A stretch of 64,000 bases of DNA from Sorex araneus (Eukaryota; Chordata; Mammalia; Eulipotyphla; Soricidae). Positions 57,201 to 64,000 of the stretch are shown here, piece by piece. Below the pieces are notes generated by a model. That model saw only the letters and a program-made list of their open reading frames with translations, had not been told where the DNA came from and did no database searches. Position numbers and translations under genes: made by a program. The stretch's first letter is position 1, and every line of letters begins with the position of its first letter. The DNA lies in contig NC_073306.1 of the NCBI RefSeq assembly GCF_027595985.1, forward strand, positions 153,126,919 to 153,190,918. Direction: 5' to 3'.

Positions 57201-59638
57201 CAGACATTTGCCTAACGAGTGATCTACACAGGCTTGCTGCTGTTCTTGCAGCTACCAGTCCCTGAATCTGCCATATTATATAACCCAGTGTCTGCTAAGC
57301 GGAGTTTCTTCTTCGGAGGAGTCTTCAGTGTTCCAGATCTTTCTTTTACCTTGTATTCTAAAGTGCTGTGAGGTACCCCATAAATTCCTTGTGCTTTGGA
57401 AACACTCATTTTCCCGCTCATCACCATTGCAATAGCCTCTTCCATTATTTCATGATCATACTGCCGATAGCGGCCCCTTTTTTTCCTGGGCTGCTTATTA
57501 TCTTTTCGATCCAATCCATCTTCAGTACTTTCAGAGGTTCCATCAACTGTTCCATTTTTAGAATTAAGACACAAAGGAGAGAGGTCCCCATGTATAAAAT
57601 AAGAGTCAACACTTGAGTGAGTTACGGGCCCAGAACATTCTATTTTGTTCTGTTTAGGGAGTATATTTTTCAGTTTTTGGAGTGCTGATCCTTCTAGGGC
57701 TGGAGAGGTTTTGGAAACTTGATACATAACATCCAGCAGAGCAGGACCATCGGGCTGTGGTTTTGCAAGAGAACTTACTCGCAGCTGAGGGATTTTTAAC
57801 TGCACAGTAGGCTGTGAAGCTTCATATTGTAGGCTTTCATTTTTTTCTTTAAACTGAGTAACCATTTTCTGTAGAGTTAACTGGTGGAGGTAACTGGAAG
57901 CTGTTGGGAATTTTAATTCTGAGGTTTCAAGTAGATTGAGTTTACTTTTTTCTGTGCGCTCTGCTTGAGCTCTGGCCCACAAGGCTACTTTTTGCAGCAC
58001 TGCACACGTTTCTTTACTGTCTTTATATGAGTAACTATCATTGATATCTCGAGTTTTGTTTTTAAAAGATGCAGGCTTCCCTGCTGGTAAGGCTTCTAAG
58101 TGGAGAAGTAAAGTTTTTTGAGGTATGCCATAAAGTATGCCTGCTTTATTTATGTCCAGTGCTCCAGACTGAATGTCTTTCAAAGCTTTTGAGAGCAAAC
58201 CATCTGCAAACTCAGCACTTCTTTCCACATAGTCCTCTCTGTTTCTGTGTAGTCTCCTGGATGGATGGAATGAAACGATGGTAAACTGATGCATGAGAGA
58301 CTCTCACACAGCTATGGAAGGGGAGGGTCCACTCCTTTATTATACTCCTTGCTTAGGTAACATCACTGCTTATGACTCCTTTAAGTCTGTGAGATGCAGT
58401 AGCTATTCCTTATCAAAGCAAACGTTACAGTCCTGGTAGGACAGTGTGTCAATCATACAGTGGCCTCAACGGGCAGACCTTCCAAGAACATAAAATCCTA
58501 ACTCAGTATTTGTAAAAATATTCTCAGGATGTTGCTATTCCTCTGACAGATGCTTGCAGAGCAACACTTATAATTTTTATTTGTACAATCAGAGTTCTAT
58601 TATTAAAAAAAAATACCCAAATCCTAAAGGAGTTTTTGTTAGTAGAAACGTGACGTTACCGCTAAACAAGTAATAAAAGAGTCAACCCCTTTAAAGGAAA
58701 TTTGTAGTAGCAAGAATATTTCCAAACACAAACATCCCATTTCCACAAGACCAACTTTTCTCTAGATAAAACTTAAAATTTGAAACAAAGTAGATTGTTA
58801 TAGCTGGATAAAATAATTTTAGGGTATAAATGCTTTCTCTATCAAATGCATCACTGTACTAATCAGTTTCTGAAAAGGAAAGCTTACTACGCCTACAACT
58901 TAAAAGCCCACTGTCTTGGCTGGAACAGGCTGCACCGAGTGTCTAAGAATTACAGTGACAAAAAGCTTCCTATGTAGCTTGTTAATGGGGAGATGTAAAG
59001 TTACCAAAAAAAAAAAATCCAACAGAATAGCATTTTACTGCTAATCATTTATTAATTTAATAATAGCTTTTAAAGCATGAAGGGATTTTTGTGGTGCTTT
59101 CTAGATGTATTAGTTTGCAACCACAACTGAGGCACAATAAAAACATACACTATATGCTAGCTTTAAAGTATTAGTAAGAAATACAGCACTTATAAAATTT
59201 ATTGTTTAAAAATTAAATTGTAAAGTTACATTTTACGTAAAACTGCTTCTTGTATATTAAATTTAAGTCTAACGGTCCTGCTTCTTAGTTTGTATTCTAT
59301 GATTAAGCTGATAGTTCATTTTAGTAACATGAACTAAAGTTTGGTGATTGTTCTGATAACTTTTCTTTAACAGAAAGAATAAAAAAGGAAGAGAAAGGAC
59401 AAATGAAAAGTATGAGAGACACACAGTTATGATGACAAATCGGGAGGAAAACTATGTATGTTAATCTATTTGAGGTTGTATTAGGAGTTGTCTGCAGAGA
59501 TACTTCATATTAATATTAATTTATATTTCCTAGATATTGCTTACCCAGCCATTGAATTTTCAGAAGAAGGATCACATATGGATGACTCTTCAGATTTAAT
59601 GATGGTTTTCTTTGTAGAGAGATCTAACACTCCATCCC
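24059..59638 (-). CDS. LCORL: LCORL, 3' half of gene with three alternative 3' coding exons
   Basis: Ligand-dependent nuclear receptor corepressor-like (MLR1), a nuclear DNA-binding corepressor and PRC2-associated protein. Four coding exons are visible on the minus strand: a 94-bp exon (59545-59638), the pipsqueak-HTH exon (57224-58256), a 4.8-kb exon (46664-51470) and a short exon (24059-24233). The 94-bp exon ends with GG. The three downstream acceptors supply G, T or C, so each junction codon is glycine and the exons act as alternatives. They correspond to the remembered 602-aa, long (about 1.86 kaa, PALI2-type) and about 318-aa human isoforms. Exons 1 to about 5, with the N-terminus and the PLDLT CtBP motif, lie beyond 64,000. 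LCORL faces NCAPG tail-to-tail, as in other mammals. Confidence 0.95.
24234..25659. other. LCORL intron, no SINE
   Basis: 1.4 kb of A/T-rich, SINE-free sequence upstream (on -) of the short last exon. No frame or RNA gene recognised. Confidence 0.4.
25660..25795 (-). mobile_element. Possible very old type 1 SINE
   Basis: CTGCAGTGTTCAGGAGTGCC and CCCCTGTGCTATCTTCTCTG only. Confidence 0.45.
25796..26690. other. LCORL intron, nothing recognised
   Basis: Unique-looking A/T-rich sequence without splice-bounded frames. Confidence 0.4.
26693..26880 (+). mobile_element. Old type 1 SINE
   Basis: AGGGCTGTGAGATAATGCAG head and CCAGGCTCAACTCCTGG B-box region. Confidence 0.55.
27049..27235 (+). mobile_element. 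Old type 1 SINE after a poly-G run
   Basis: GGGTTTGCCTTGCAGGCAGC, GGCACCCCATATGGTCC; preceded by an uninterrupted G run. Confidence 0.75.
27250..27415 (+). mobile_element. Old type 1 SINE
   Basis: GGCGAGTGATCAGTACAGCA to ATGGTGTGGCCCCCAAC. Confidence 0.75.
27795..27965 (+). mobile_element. Old type 1 SINE
   Basis: GGTTGGACAGACAGAACAGC to GCCAGGTATGGCCCAGCC. Confidence 0.7.
28221..29203. repeat. Local direct duplication, about 155 bp
   Basis: 28221-28375 recurs at 29022-29175 with few changes; part of it (TTCTGTCACTTGCTTTAAAC) recurs a third time at 29173-29203. The second copy sits inside a family R retroposon. Confidence 0.88.
28444..28570 (+). mobile_element. Old type 1 SINE
   Basis: GGGGCCAGGGTACAGCAGGC to GAGTGGCTCAAAAACAAAAC. 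Confidence 0.65.
28876..29420 (+). mobile_element. Retroposon family R copy carrying an insertion
   Basis: GATGGGAGATGGTGCCGAAA, then a 170-bp foreign insertion, then CCAAAGTAGAGAGAGAGTAT, GGTGGTGGGGAATGTGCACT and CTCATGGTGATTCAATTAAA. Confidence 0.82.
29421..29770. other. CpG-rich block of unknown origin
   Basis: A short GC/CpG-rich segment in an A/T-rich setting (GGTGGCCGCCATATTAAG; CCGCGCGGCCGCGCAACC). The minus strand reads AATATGGCGGCC, a YY1-type motif. It could be a retroelement 5' end or a small promoter-like island; no gene is recognised beside it. Confidence 0.5.
29930..30066 (+). mobile_element. Retroelement 3' end related to family R
   Basis: ATGGGCACTGGTGAAGGGAT to CACGGTGATTTAATAAAATA with an A-rich tail. 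Confidence 0.65.
30150..30290 (+). mobile_element. Old type 1 SINE
   Basis: GGGGCCGGAGCCAAATGCAA to ACCTGGGTGTGGCCCC. Confidence 0.7.
30355..30620 (+). mobile_element. Very old SINE-like sequence
   Basis: GATCCCTGGCACCACACGG and GAGCACTGCCGGTACAGCCC only. Confidence 0.5.
30911..31087 (+). mobile_element. Type 1 SINE
   Basis: GATCAGAGCGATAGCACAGC to GACCCCAAGAAGCAAAAAC; flanked by AATTTCCCTTTGG / AAATTCCCTTTGG. Confidence 0.92.
31260..31439 (-). mobile_element. Type 1 SINE
   Basis: T-run, GGGTCACACTTCATGATTG to TATCCCTCTGGCCC. Confidence 0.88.
31794..31970 (+). mobile_element. Type 1 SINE with 15-bp target-site duplication
   Basis: TAAAAATGAATTTGG at 31779-31793 and 31971-31985, exact. Confidence 0.95.
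31986..32140. repeat. AT-only tract bounded by an 18-bp direct repeat
   Basis: ATCAATATGTTTAAATAT at 31987-32004 and 32120-32137; between them are TTTAAATATTTAAAC-type palindromes and almost no G or C. Confidence 0.8.
32146..32875 (+). mobile_element. Unassigned repeat with internal 372-bp periodicity
   Basis: The block CCAACATCCAGAGATTATTA with ACCAAGCTCCTGGAAG near 32,180 recurs near 32,545 (CCAACATCCAGAGACTATGA, ACCAAGCTCCCGGAAG). The end (GAGCAAATCGATGATCAATG, ATGACAGTGATACAGTG) matches the type 2 SINE tail. Confidence 0.7.
32876..33755. other. LCORL intron, nothing recognised
   Basis: Unique-looking sequence without SINE or coding signal. Confidence 0.35.
33756..34350. other. GC-rich then purine-rich unassigned block
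   Basis: 33,756-33,895 looks like decayed SINE; 33,960-34,350 has open frames ([18 protein letters not shown]) that I do not recognise and that lack splice support. Confidence 0.3.
34610..34765 (+). mobile_element. Old type 1 SINE
   Basis: GGGGGCTTGAGAGACCGTAC to GAGCATGGCCAGGCGTG; followed by a GT-rich microsatellite at 34,780-34,848. Confidence 0.65.
35085..35257 (-). mobile_element. Type 1 SINE with 14-bp target-site duplication
   Basis: AGAAAGTTACTTTT at 35071-35084 and 35258-35271. Confidence 0.95.
35440..36480 (+). mobile_element. L1 ORF2 remnant interrupted by a SINE
   Basis: Sense L1-like text (TCTAGAATTATAGTTGCAGA then TTTCAACACCCC; TAAATTAAAATGGATG) on both sides of a SINE at 36,174-36,350. 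It has many stops. Confidence 0.65.
36174..36355 (+). mobile_element. Type 1 SINE in L1
   Basis: GGGGCCGTAGCATTAGTACA to GGTGTGACTCAAAAAGCC. Confidence 0.9.
36490..37121. other. LCORL intron, nothing recognised
   Basis: Open frames here lack splice borders and similarity to LCORL. Confidence 0.35.
37122..37252 (-). mobile_element. Old type 1 SINE
   Basis: TTGCCACGCCTGGCACTTGC to CCATTGCCCTTCCCC. Confidence 0.65.
37828..38277 (+). mobile_element. Longest family R retroposon, with target-site duplication
   Basis: AAAAGCAGGTAGA at 37815-37827 and 38278-38290 flanks about 450 bp starting GGGACTGCACTCATTTGTGG and ending CTCACGGTGATTCAATATAA plus an A-run. This marks it as a retroposed unit; the family is not one I can name. 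Confidence 0.88.
38625..38801 (-). mobile_element. Type 1 SINE
   Basis: T-run, GGGTCACACCCAGCATTGCT to GCCATCACTCTGGCCCC. Confidence 0.9.
39119..39292 (-). mobile_element. Type 1 SINE
   Basis: GGATCACACCCAGCAATGAT to GTACTTACTCCAGTCCC. Confidence 0.88.
39300..40615. other. LCORL intron, mostly unassigned
   Basis: Contains a G-run at about 40,000-40,012. No exon or RNA gene recognised. Confidence 0.35.
40620..40925 (+). mobile_element. Two old SINE-like copies in tandem
   Basis: GGCCGGGGAGACAGCTCACG ... CCCCCAAGCACCACCAGGC, then CTTGAGAGAACAGCAGTGAA ... CTGGGTTCGAGATCCGTGAC. Confidence 0.6.
43380..43548 (-). mobile_element. Old type 1 SINE
   Basis: TAGCACCCAGTAATGCTCAG to CACTATGTCTCTGTCCC. 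It is the last SINE before a 10-kb SINE-free stretch. Confidence 0.65.
43560..46663. other. LCORL intron/3' flank of large exon, no repeat recognised
   Basis: A/T-rich and SINE-free. Minus-strand AATAAA motifs near 46,438-46,448 could end a long-isoform mRNA that does not splice at 46,684. Confidence 0.4.
46664..51470 (-). CDS. LCORL: LCORL 4.8-kb exon (long PALI2-type isoform)
   Basis: An intact open frame of about 1601 codons starts at the acceptor TTTTTAG|TTCAACTG and ends at TAA (46664-46666). The MIFIF start of the raw ORF is intronic. Features along the exon: a Cys-rich N-terminal block (about codons 50-145; CNCEY, CFSCQ, SRRCC), a proline-rich SP stretch (about 180-195), AT-hook-like GRP cores at about 805, 825 and 975, a basic KRGRKP at about 1060, and conserved aromatic/basic blocks [17 protein letters not shown] and [18 protein letters not shown] (about 1150-1240). 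LCOR/LCORL long products (PALI1/PALI2) bind PRC2. Loss-of-function changes in this exon are associated with larger body size in goats and dogs. No frameshift is seen here. A strong donor motif lies 18 bases before the stop codon. Confidence 0.95.
46678..46687 (-). promoter_or_regulatory. Consensus 5' splice site just before the long-isoform stop
   Basis: The minus strand reads CTAG|GTAAGT, a near-perfect donor, with the exon end at 46684. If used and joined to the acceptor at 24233, the last residues GKFFST are replaced by ACYK and a stop in the 24-kb exon. If unused, translation ends at 46664-46666. Confidence 0.55.
53366..53554 (-). mobile_element. Type 1 SINE with 14-bp target-site duplication
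   Basis: TAAGTTTCTTTTCT at 53352-53365 and 53555-53568; the only clear SINE between 43.6 and 63.4 kb. Confidence 0.95.
57120..57206. repeat. CA-rich microsatellite
   Basis: An interrupted CACACA/ACACGC tract lies directly after the HTH-isoform stop codon on the minus strand, so it sits in that isoform's 3' UTR as a GT-rich run. Confidence 0.8.
57224..58256 (-). CDS. LCORL: LCORL pipsqueak HTH exon (classic isoform C-terminus)
   Basis: The exon starts at the acceptor CCATCCAG|GAGACTAC and ends at a stop at 57224-57226, giving 343 full codons. The in-frame ATG further upstream (58292-58294) is intronic and is not the real start. It holds two psq-like helix-turn-helix segments. The first ([19 protein letters not shown]..., about 35-75 codons in) is divergent. 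The second ([20 protein letters not shown]..., near the end) is canonical and is preceded by the basic [10 protein letters not shown]; it is followed by the basic stretch PPKKKLRL. The psq domain binds DNA in LCOR, LCORL and insect Mblk-1/E93. The C-terminus (SCKNSSKPV) matches the remembered 602-aa human isoform. Confidence 0.95.
58257..59544. other. LCORL intron upstream of HTH exon
   Basis: A/T-rich, no repeat or exon recognised. Confidence 0.45.
59545..59638 (-). CDS. LCORL: LCORL shared exon with CtBP-type VLDLS motif
   Basis: A 94-bp exon too short for an ORF scan. Minus-strand acceptor is AATTATAG|GGGATGG and donor is GGCTGG|GTAAGC. Two leading bases complete a codon, then 30 codons read [20 protein letters not shown] and [10 protein letters not shown], and the exon ends on [10 protein letters not shown] is the second CtBP-binding-type motif conserved in LCOR and LCORL. 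KSEE resembles a sumoylation motif (IKSE). It is the branch point: all three downstream 3' exons can be joined to it in frame. Confidence 0.94.
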
Positions 59639-60236
59639 CTATAATTTTTGCAAGAGAAAAAACTTTATATTTGTAAAATAATCCTTATACTTTAACATTT
59701 TATATTTCGTTGATCCACTCATTCATGACCTAAAAATAAACAACTGTGTTTGCCATGTGGCCACTGCCAAGCCATGGCTTGAGCACTGGTATGACTGGGA
59801 AGGCACTACATAGGAAAGAAGAGCAGAGGTGCTGCCAGCACTGCTGGCCACAGGAGGAACAGGCGACAATATACAATTTGTTTCAAACTAACCCTCAGTT
59901 ACCCTTCCCACACTGTCTGACATTCATCAGTTATTTGACTGATCACACAAGACTATTTCCTATTCAAGGCAGTCCAGATGAGGTTTTGGTAAAATACAAA
60001 TGATTTAAGTTGTACAAAATGAAGAGCATAGAAAGTATGATGATGAGTTAAGAAAGCAATAATCAGTATTTAATAAAACTAGTAATATGTGCAACATATA
60101 CTTCTATAAACTGTGACTAAACGTAAAACCAGTGTATTTTTAGAACTGTGTGAAGTTCCACCATTTGAAATAACTAAAGCTGTGCCAAAGTGAATCACTG
60201 CCTGTGTGATACACTAAGATTATATATGTAACTGAA

Positions 60237-60288
60237 GTTATTATCTTTATTCCTATACAACAGTTATTATCTTTATTCCCATACAAAC
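60237..60288. repeat. Short tandem duplication, about 26 bp twice
   Basis: GTTATTATCTTTATTCCTAT is followed by GTTATTATCTTTATTCCCAT after six bases. Confidence 0.8.
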
Positions 60289-61294
60289 CAAACTTCAGTG
60301 ATCTAGAAATGAATCTTACAAATTTTAGGATCAAAATGAATAAAAATACTGAATTTTCAATATGGCAACAAACAATAACAATGTGAACATATCTTTACTA
60401 ACAGCTGAAGTTTAAGCTGTAAGAAAGAACTTATAAGAAAATATATGTTTAAAAATATACTCAAAAATTCAGCTGGGTTTACAAATTTTCAACTGGGTTT
60501 TATACTTACTGAATTTACCTAACCTTTACATAGCCTGTCAAAAAACATGAAAAAGTAAAGCAAATGTCCCTTTCATTGTGCATAATCAACTGTGCATAAT
60601 TCTCATGGTCTGAAGATGCGGTGAGTTAATTCAAGCAGAACTAGTACTACTACCACCACAGAAAAATATTTCAGGTTGCTGGAAAGTAAAACAGAGTAAA
60701 GTGACAAAGCAGTGAGAGCAGAGCTGAGGAGCCTGCTGTTTTCTCAAGGGTTATCCAGGCTTCTCTTTCACTTAAAGCAAGTTCTGAGCAAAGAGAGGCT
60801 TATTCACCAAGCAGAAGAAACAGCTGATACAAAGGCTGTGATTAGCAGATAGACTAAGAAAAGATCAGAAGTAACAGGGGAAGACAGAGCACGTTGCAGG
60901 TCATGACAGACAAGGAACTATGGGAGGTTTCTGAGGTAAGACCTACACAACTGTAATGTTTTTAAAGAATCAATCTCCTGTGGGGAGAATGGACCTCCTG
61001 GGACTAAGGGTTGGGCAGGGCAATCTGCTATTTCTTTGTTTATTTCTCATCTCTGCACTACTGCACTGCTACTTTCCTCTACTTAGAAGACTCCTACATA
61101 TCTCCTTCTTCTGTTTCCACACTCACCCTTGTTCTCGCCAAGACTTAAGCATTATTCAGTTATCCAGGAAACAATTCAAACTGGTTGGCTGCCATTACCC
61201 TAGGTTCCTAAACCTAGGTTTTTTTGCTTTTGCATTAGGCAAACTATATTCTAGGGGACAACACACTGACTGGTGCCAGCCACCAGACTATTTG

Positions 61295-61410
61295 CTATGT
61301 GAAGGCAGGACTGTGCCAATTTTATTCACTGATGCATCCCCACTCCCTAGAATAGTGCCTGGCACACAGGGAGCATTTAATCAGCATTGCTGAATGAATT
61401 CTGAAGAAAT
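61295..61410 (+). mobile_element. L2 LINE 3'-end fragment
   Basis: GAAGGCAGGACTGTG, then ATCCCCACTCCCTAGAATAG, TGCCTGGCACACAG and TGCTGAATGAATTC follow the remembered L2 3'-end consensus in order. Confidence 0.75.
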
Positions 61411-61656
61411 TCAGGATAGCTACAGGTTAGAGTGCTGGAGACTGGACAGGTAAACAGAGTATATGGCATGTCAAACGAAATACCTTGCACTCCAGTTTTC
61501 CATCCAGTACAATTCTAATCTACTCTCCAGCTCATCTCAACTTTTCCATAAGCTTCCTTTCATATCGAAACACTTGCAGTTCTTCAAACATTTGGCTTCA
61601 GATATGTCCACTGTGAGACCTGGTTTTCTTTGCCTATGATGGCCTCTGCTATCTCT

Positions 61657-61704
61657 ATGTTCTTCAAGAACATGATTACTATGTTCTTCAAGAACATGAT
61701 TACT
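61657..61704. repeat. Perfect 2 x 24-bp tandem repeat with internal palindrome
   Basis: Two identical 24-bp units; each begins with ATGTTCTTCAAGAACAT, an 8-bp-arm palindrome around a single C. Confidence 0.95.
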
Positions 61705-63469
61705 ATGCTGTATTCTTCTATATATTTGAAAATCCTCCTAATAAAAACTTTTAATGAAAAAACTTGGCACAGAGGTGCACCCTGTAAACGAGGACCAACA
61801 GCATGGACCTGGGGCTGGGTGCTCGGGTGGGGGCTGCAGCGTGGGGGACAATAGTCGGAGTAAGTGGAGGTGGGATGGGAGTGAGAGGGGCCCAAGTTTG
61901 TAGTAAAATAATAGAAAGACCACGGTTAAAAAAAAAAAAGAACTGAAAAGCACCCAAAACTTGAATCAGCAAAACCTCCTGCTGTCACGCCTGGCCGTCC
62001 TCCTTTTCAGGCTGTCAAACAAGTACTTGATTCACCCAAAGGTGAAGTTTACTGTTGTCTCCCTGTGTCAGCAGTATTCTATAATACTAGTATCACTCTC
62101 ATGTATTTACTGATTCATGTCACTTCTTCTTCTATGATATGGAATCATTTAAGGTCAGGGATCTTGATATCATTTGTATTAAATGCTATGACCTGCTAAA
62201 AGGAGAAAAACTGTCTTCTTTACTGCCTCATTTTTCCTTTTCAGAAAATTTTATTTTACTTTTTTATTTGCTTATCCAGTTATTGTTTCCTTTCAGTAAA
62301 ATGCAAAAGTTTTTCTTTATAGAAAAAATCTTAAACTCTAATATATTGTTTTTAGTTATTTATTTATATTAAAAATTGATTTAAAGACCTTATAAGAACA
62401 TTTTCAAAAATTATTTGCAAACACAGATTTGGCGCTGAATTCATTAACTTTATTTTGCTTTAAGTGGTTTGTAGTGTATGGAGTAACTTTCCAAAAAATC
62501 TGGTGTACATGGTGAATAGCATAGAATGAATTAAAACCTTTTTCCAATTCTAAATTCTATAAAACTCTTGCTTTAGTTGATTTAAAATTAATTATTCTAC
62601 AAATCAAAAAGAGAAAGATGGTAAAAGGGAATTTCTTTTTTTGCTCTACATTATGCAAACTAGGCTAAAACTCTCTTGTTAGAGTAAAGAAGGTGTGATT
62701 CTCACAATTTTTTTTTAAAAAAAAAAACCATGGAGTCATACCGTGGTTGGTGCCTTGAACTTCTGAAGATGTGCACTCTGCCACTTCAGCCACATGCCTG
62801 GCCCTCGTGTGATCAAGTTGCCCAAGTCAGACCTATGCTTTCTACTCCTCTGGCACTCTGTTCTATTCTTCCTCTTTAGGAACTCTAAACAATGGCTTAC
62901 ATATGAAATATTTCCCCCCTTCTTCTCTTTATAACATGATCCCTTCCCTATTTGAGATTGTTCATGTTCAATGTTTTATACTAATTGGACTGGCTAATTG
63001 AAACATTATAGTTCATATCTAATGGAAAAAAATTCTCATTTCTGCCACAGTGAAATTCCTTAACCAATTAACATTTATGTATTAGATAAATGATATATAA
63101 ATATGTAAGTAAGCAATTTTTAGAAAAAATTTTAGCTATCTATAGGAAAATTCATTTGTTAGGAGCACTATCTCCTATATTAAATTGCTATGTAGAAATG
63201 ATTATTCCTTTCTTTTATCATAAAGGTCCAGGAACTAAAAATATTCAAACAGTCACTTCTAGGATTGTCCAAATTAGAAAGCAATGGGAAGAGGAGAGGT
63301 AGTCTGGAAAGAAGGGCTGGGGGGTTCTGAAGAAGGGGTAAGTTTAGAAATGAGAATAAAAGGCATTTTCTTGCTCCTGCTGATTTTTATCTAGCTGATA
63401 AAACTGCCATCTCACCTTCCCAATGGTTTTACCATTGTGTGTGTGCATATATTTCTAGGTCTTTTCTTT

Positions 63470-63640
63470 TTTGGTTAGTTTCTGGGCCACACCCGGCGGT
63501 GCTCAGGGCTTACTCCTGGCTCTGGGTGCAGGCATCCCTCCTGGGGGCTGGGGAAAACCATGTGGGTGTCAGAGCGCGAACTCAGGCCAGCCACTTGCAA
63601 GGCAAGTGCTCTACCTGCTGTGCTCGCTCTCTAGATCCTT
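63470..63640 (-). mobile_element. Type 1 SINE, older
   Basis: GGGCCACACCCGGCGGTGCT to GTGCTCGCTCTCTAGATCC. Confidence 0.8.
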
Positions 63641-63924
63641 ATTTCCAGGTCTCGATGAAAAACTTTGATAAAAATTTTGACGTAAAGTCTAGGGTCTTCT
63701 TTTTACTAAAACATCTATGCATGTGTGCATTACAGTGCCGTTAATGGCGGCTTTCACGGGAGCCCAAGCCAGCATCACTCCCTCCCCCAGAGTGCCGCAT
63801 CCCTCTACCAGTGTTCTGGTGCTAGATATAATTCTTAAGTTGTGGGTCATGACCCCACCTTGGGGGGGGTCACATACATTTAAAATATTTTGTTTTAAAA
63901 TAAATTTTGCTATGACTTATTTTC

Positions 63925-63995
63925 ATACTAAGATCCCGAGATCCATCCCTGGAACCCAACGGTCCCTGAGCACTGCAGAGGTGGCCTCGCTGCCA
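63925..63995 (+). mobile_element. Old SINE fragment at window edge
   Basis: GAGATCCATCCCTGGAACCC and GGTCCCTGAGCACTGCAGAGG. Confidence 0.45.
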
Positions 63996-64000
63996 CCTGC

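Larger units (their letters stand above)
51471..57223 (-). other. LCORL HTH-exon 3' UTR and intron
   Basis: An A/T-rich stretch between the HTH exon stop and the large exon acceptor, with only one SINE (53,366-53,554). The part next to 57,224 must be 3' UTR of the HTH isoform; its end cannot be placed because several AATAAA motifs occur. No other exon or RNA gene was recognised. Confidence 0.5.
59639..63460. other. LCORL intron, SINE-free
   Basis: Holds the L2 fragment and short tandem repeats. I searched the minus strand for the preceding exon (PLDLT motif region) and did not find it. Confidence 0.4.

Noticed and set aside
58257..58294. ATG start of the 356-aa HTH frame and MIFIF start of the 1607-aa frame
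   Set aside because: Both starts lie in introns upstream of good acceptors; the exons are entered by splicing.
61657..61697. Glucocorticoid response elements
   Set aside because: The half-sites are everted (TGTTCTnnnAGAACA), not the AGAACAnnnTGTTCT order.
1..64000. CRISPR arrays, operons, prophage or other prokaryotic systems
   Set aside because: No such structure; the sequence is vertebrate with introns, SINEs and LINEs throughout.

Overview
The window is mammalian genomic DNA: genes are split by long introns, splice sites are GT/AG, and the DNA is dense with tRNA-derived SINEs and L1 remnants. The main SINE has a tRNA-like head (B box GGTTCGATTCC) and ends in GTGTGACCCAAAAAGCAAAAA. From memory this matches soricid shrew SINEs, so a shrew such as Sorex is the likely source; this is inference, since no database was searched.

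Left part (about 1-21,570, + strand): the 3' part of NCAPG, the HEAT-repeat subunit of condensin I. Ten coding exons (probably 12-21 of 21) join in frame and encode about 465 residues, covering the Cnd3 domain and the acidic/basic C-terminal tail. The last exon carries an early stop that removes about 8 residues from the usual mammalian C-terminus. Introns hold many SINEs, L1 pieces and a 95-bp inverted repeat around a truncated SINE.

Right part (about 21,540-64,000, - strand): the 3' half of LCORL, converging tail-to-tail with NCAPG. A 94-bp exon with a CtBP-type VLDLS motif (59,545-59,638) can join any of three downstream 3' exons. These are a pipsqueak-HTH exon (57,224-58,256; classic isoform), a 4.8-kb exon (46,664-51,470; long PALI2-type isoform) and a small exon at 24,059-24,233 (short isoform). 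All three start in the same phase and rebuild a glycine codon at the junction. Upstream LCORL exons lie beyond the right edge.

NCAPG drives mitotic chromosome condensation. LCORL isoforms are nuclear corepressor or Polycomb-linked proteins. The pair forms the mammalian body-size locus. SINE density is high over NCAPG and the far 3' LCORL region (about 22-43 kb) and drops to one clear copy between 43.6 and 63.4 kb, where most LCORL coding sequence lies. No prokaryotic, CRISPR or viral operon features were seen. The most unusual items are the NCAPG C-terminal truncation, the inverted repeat, the three-way LCORL 3' exon choice with a strong donor just before the long-isoform stop, a frame-preserving alternative donor in NCAPG, and an unassigned retroposon family with target-site duplications.
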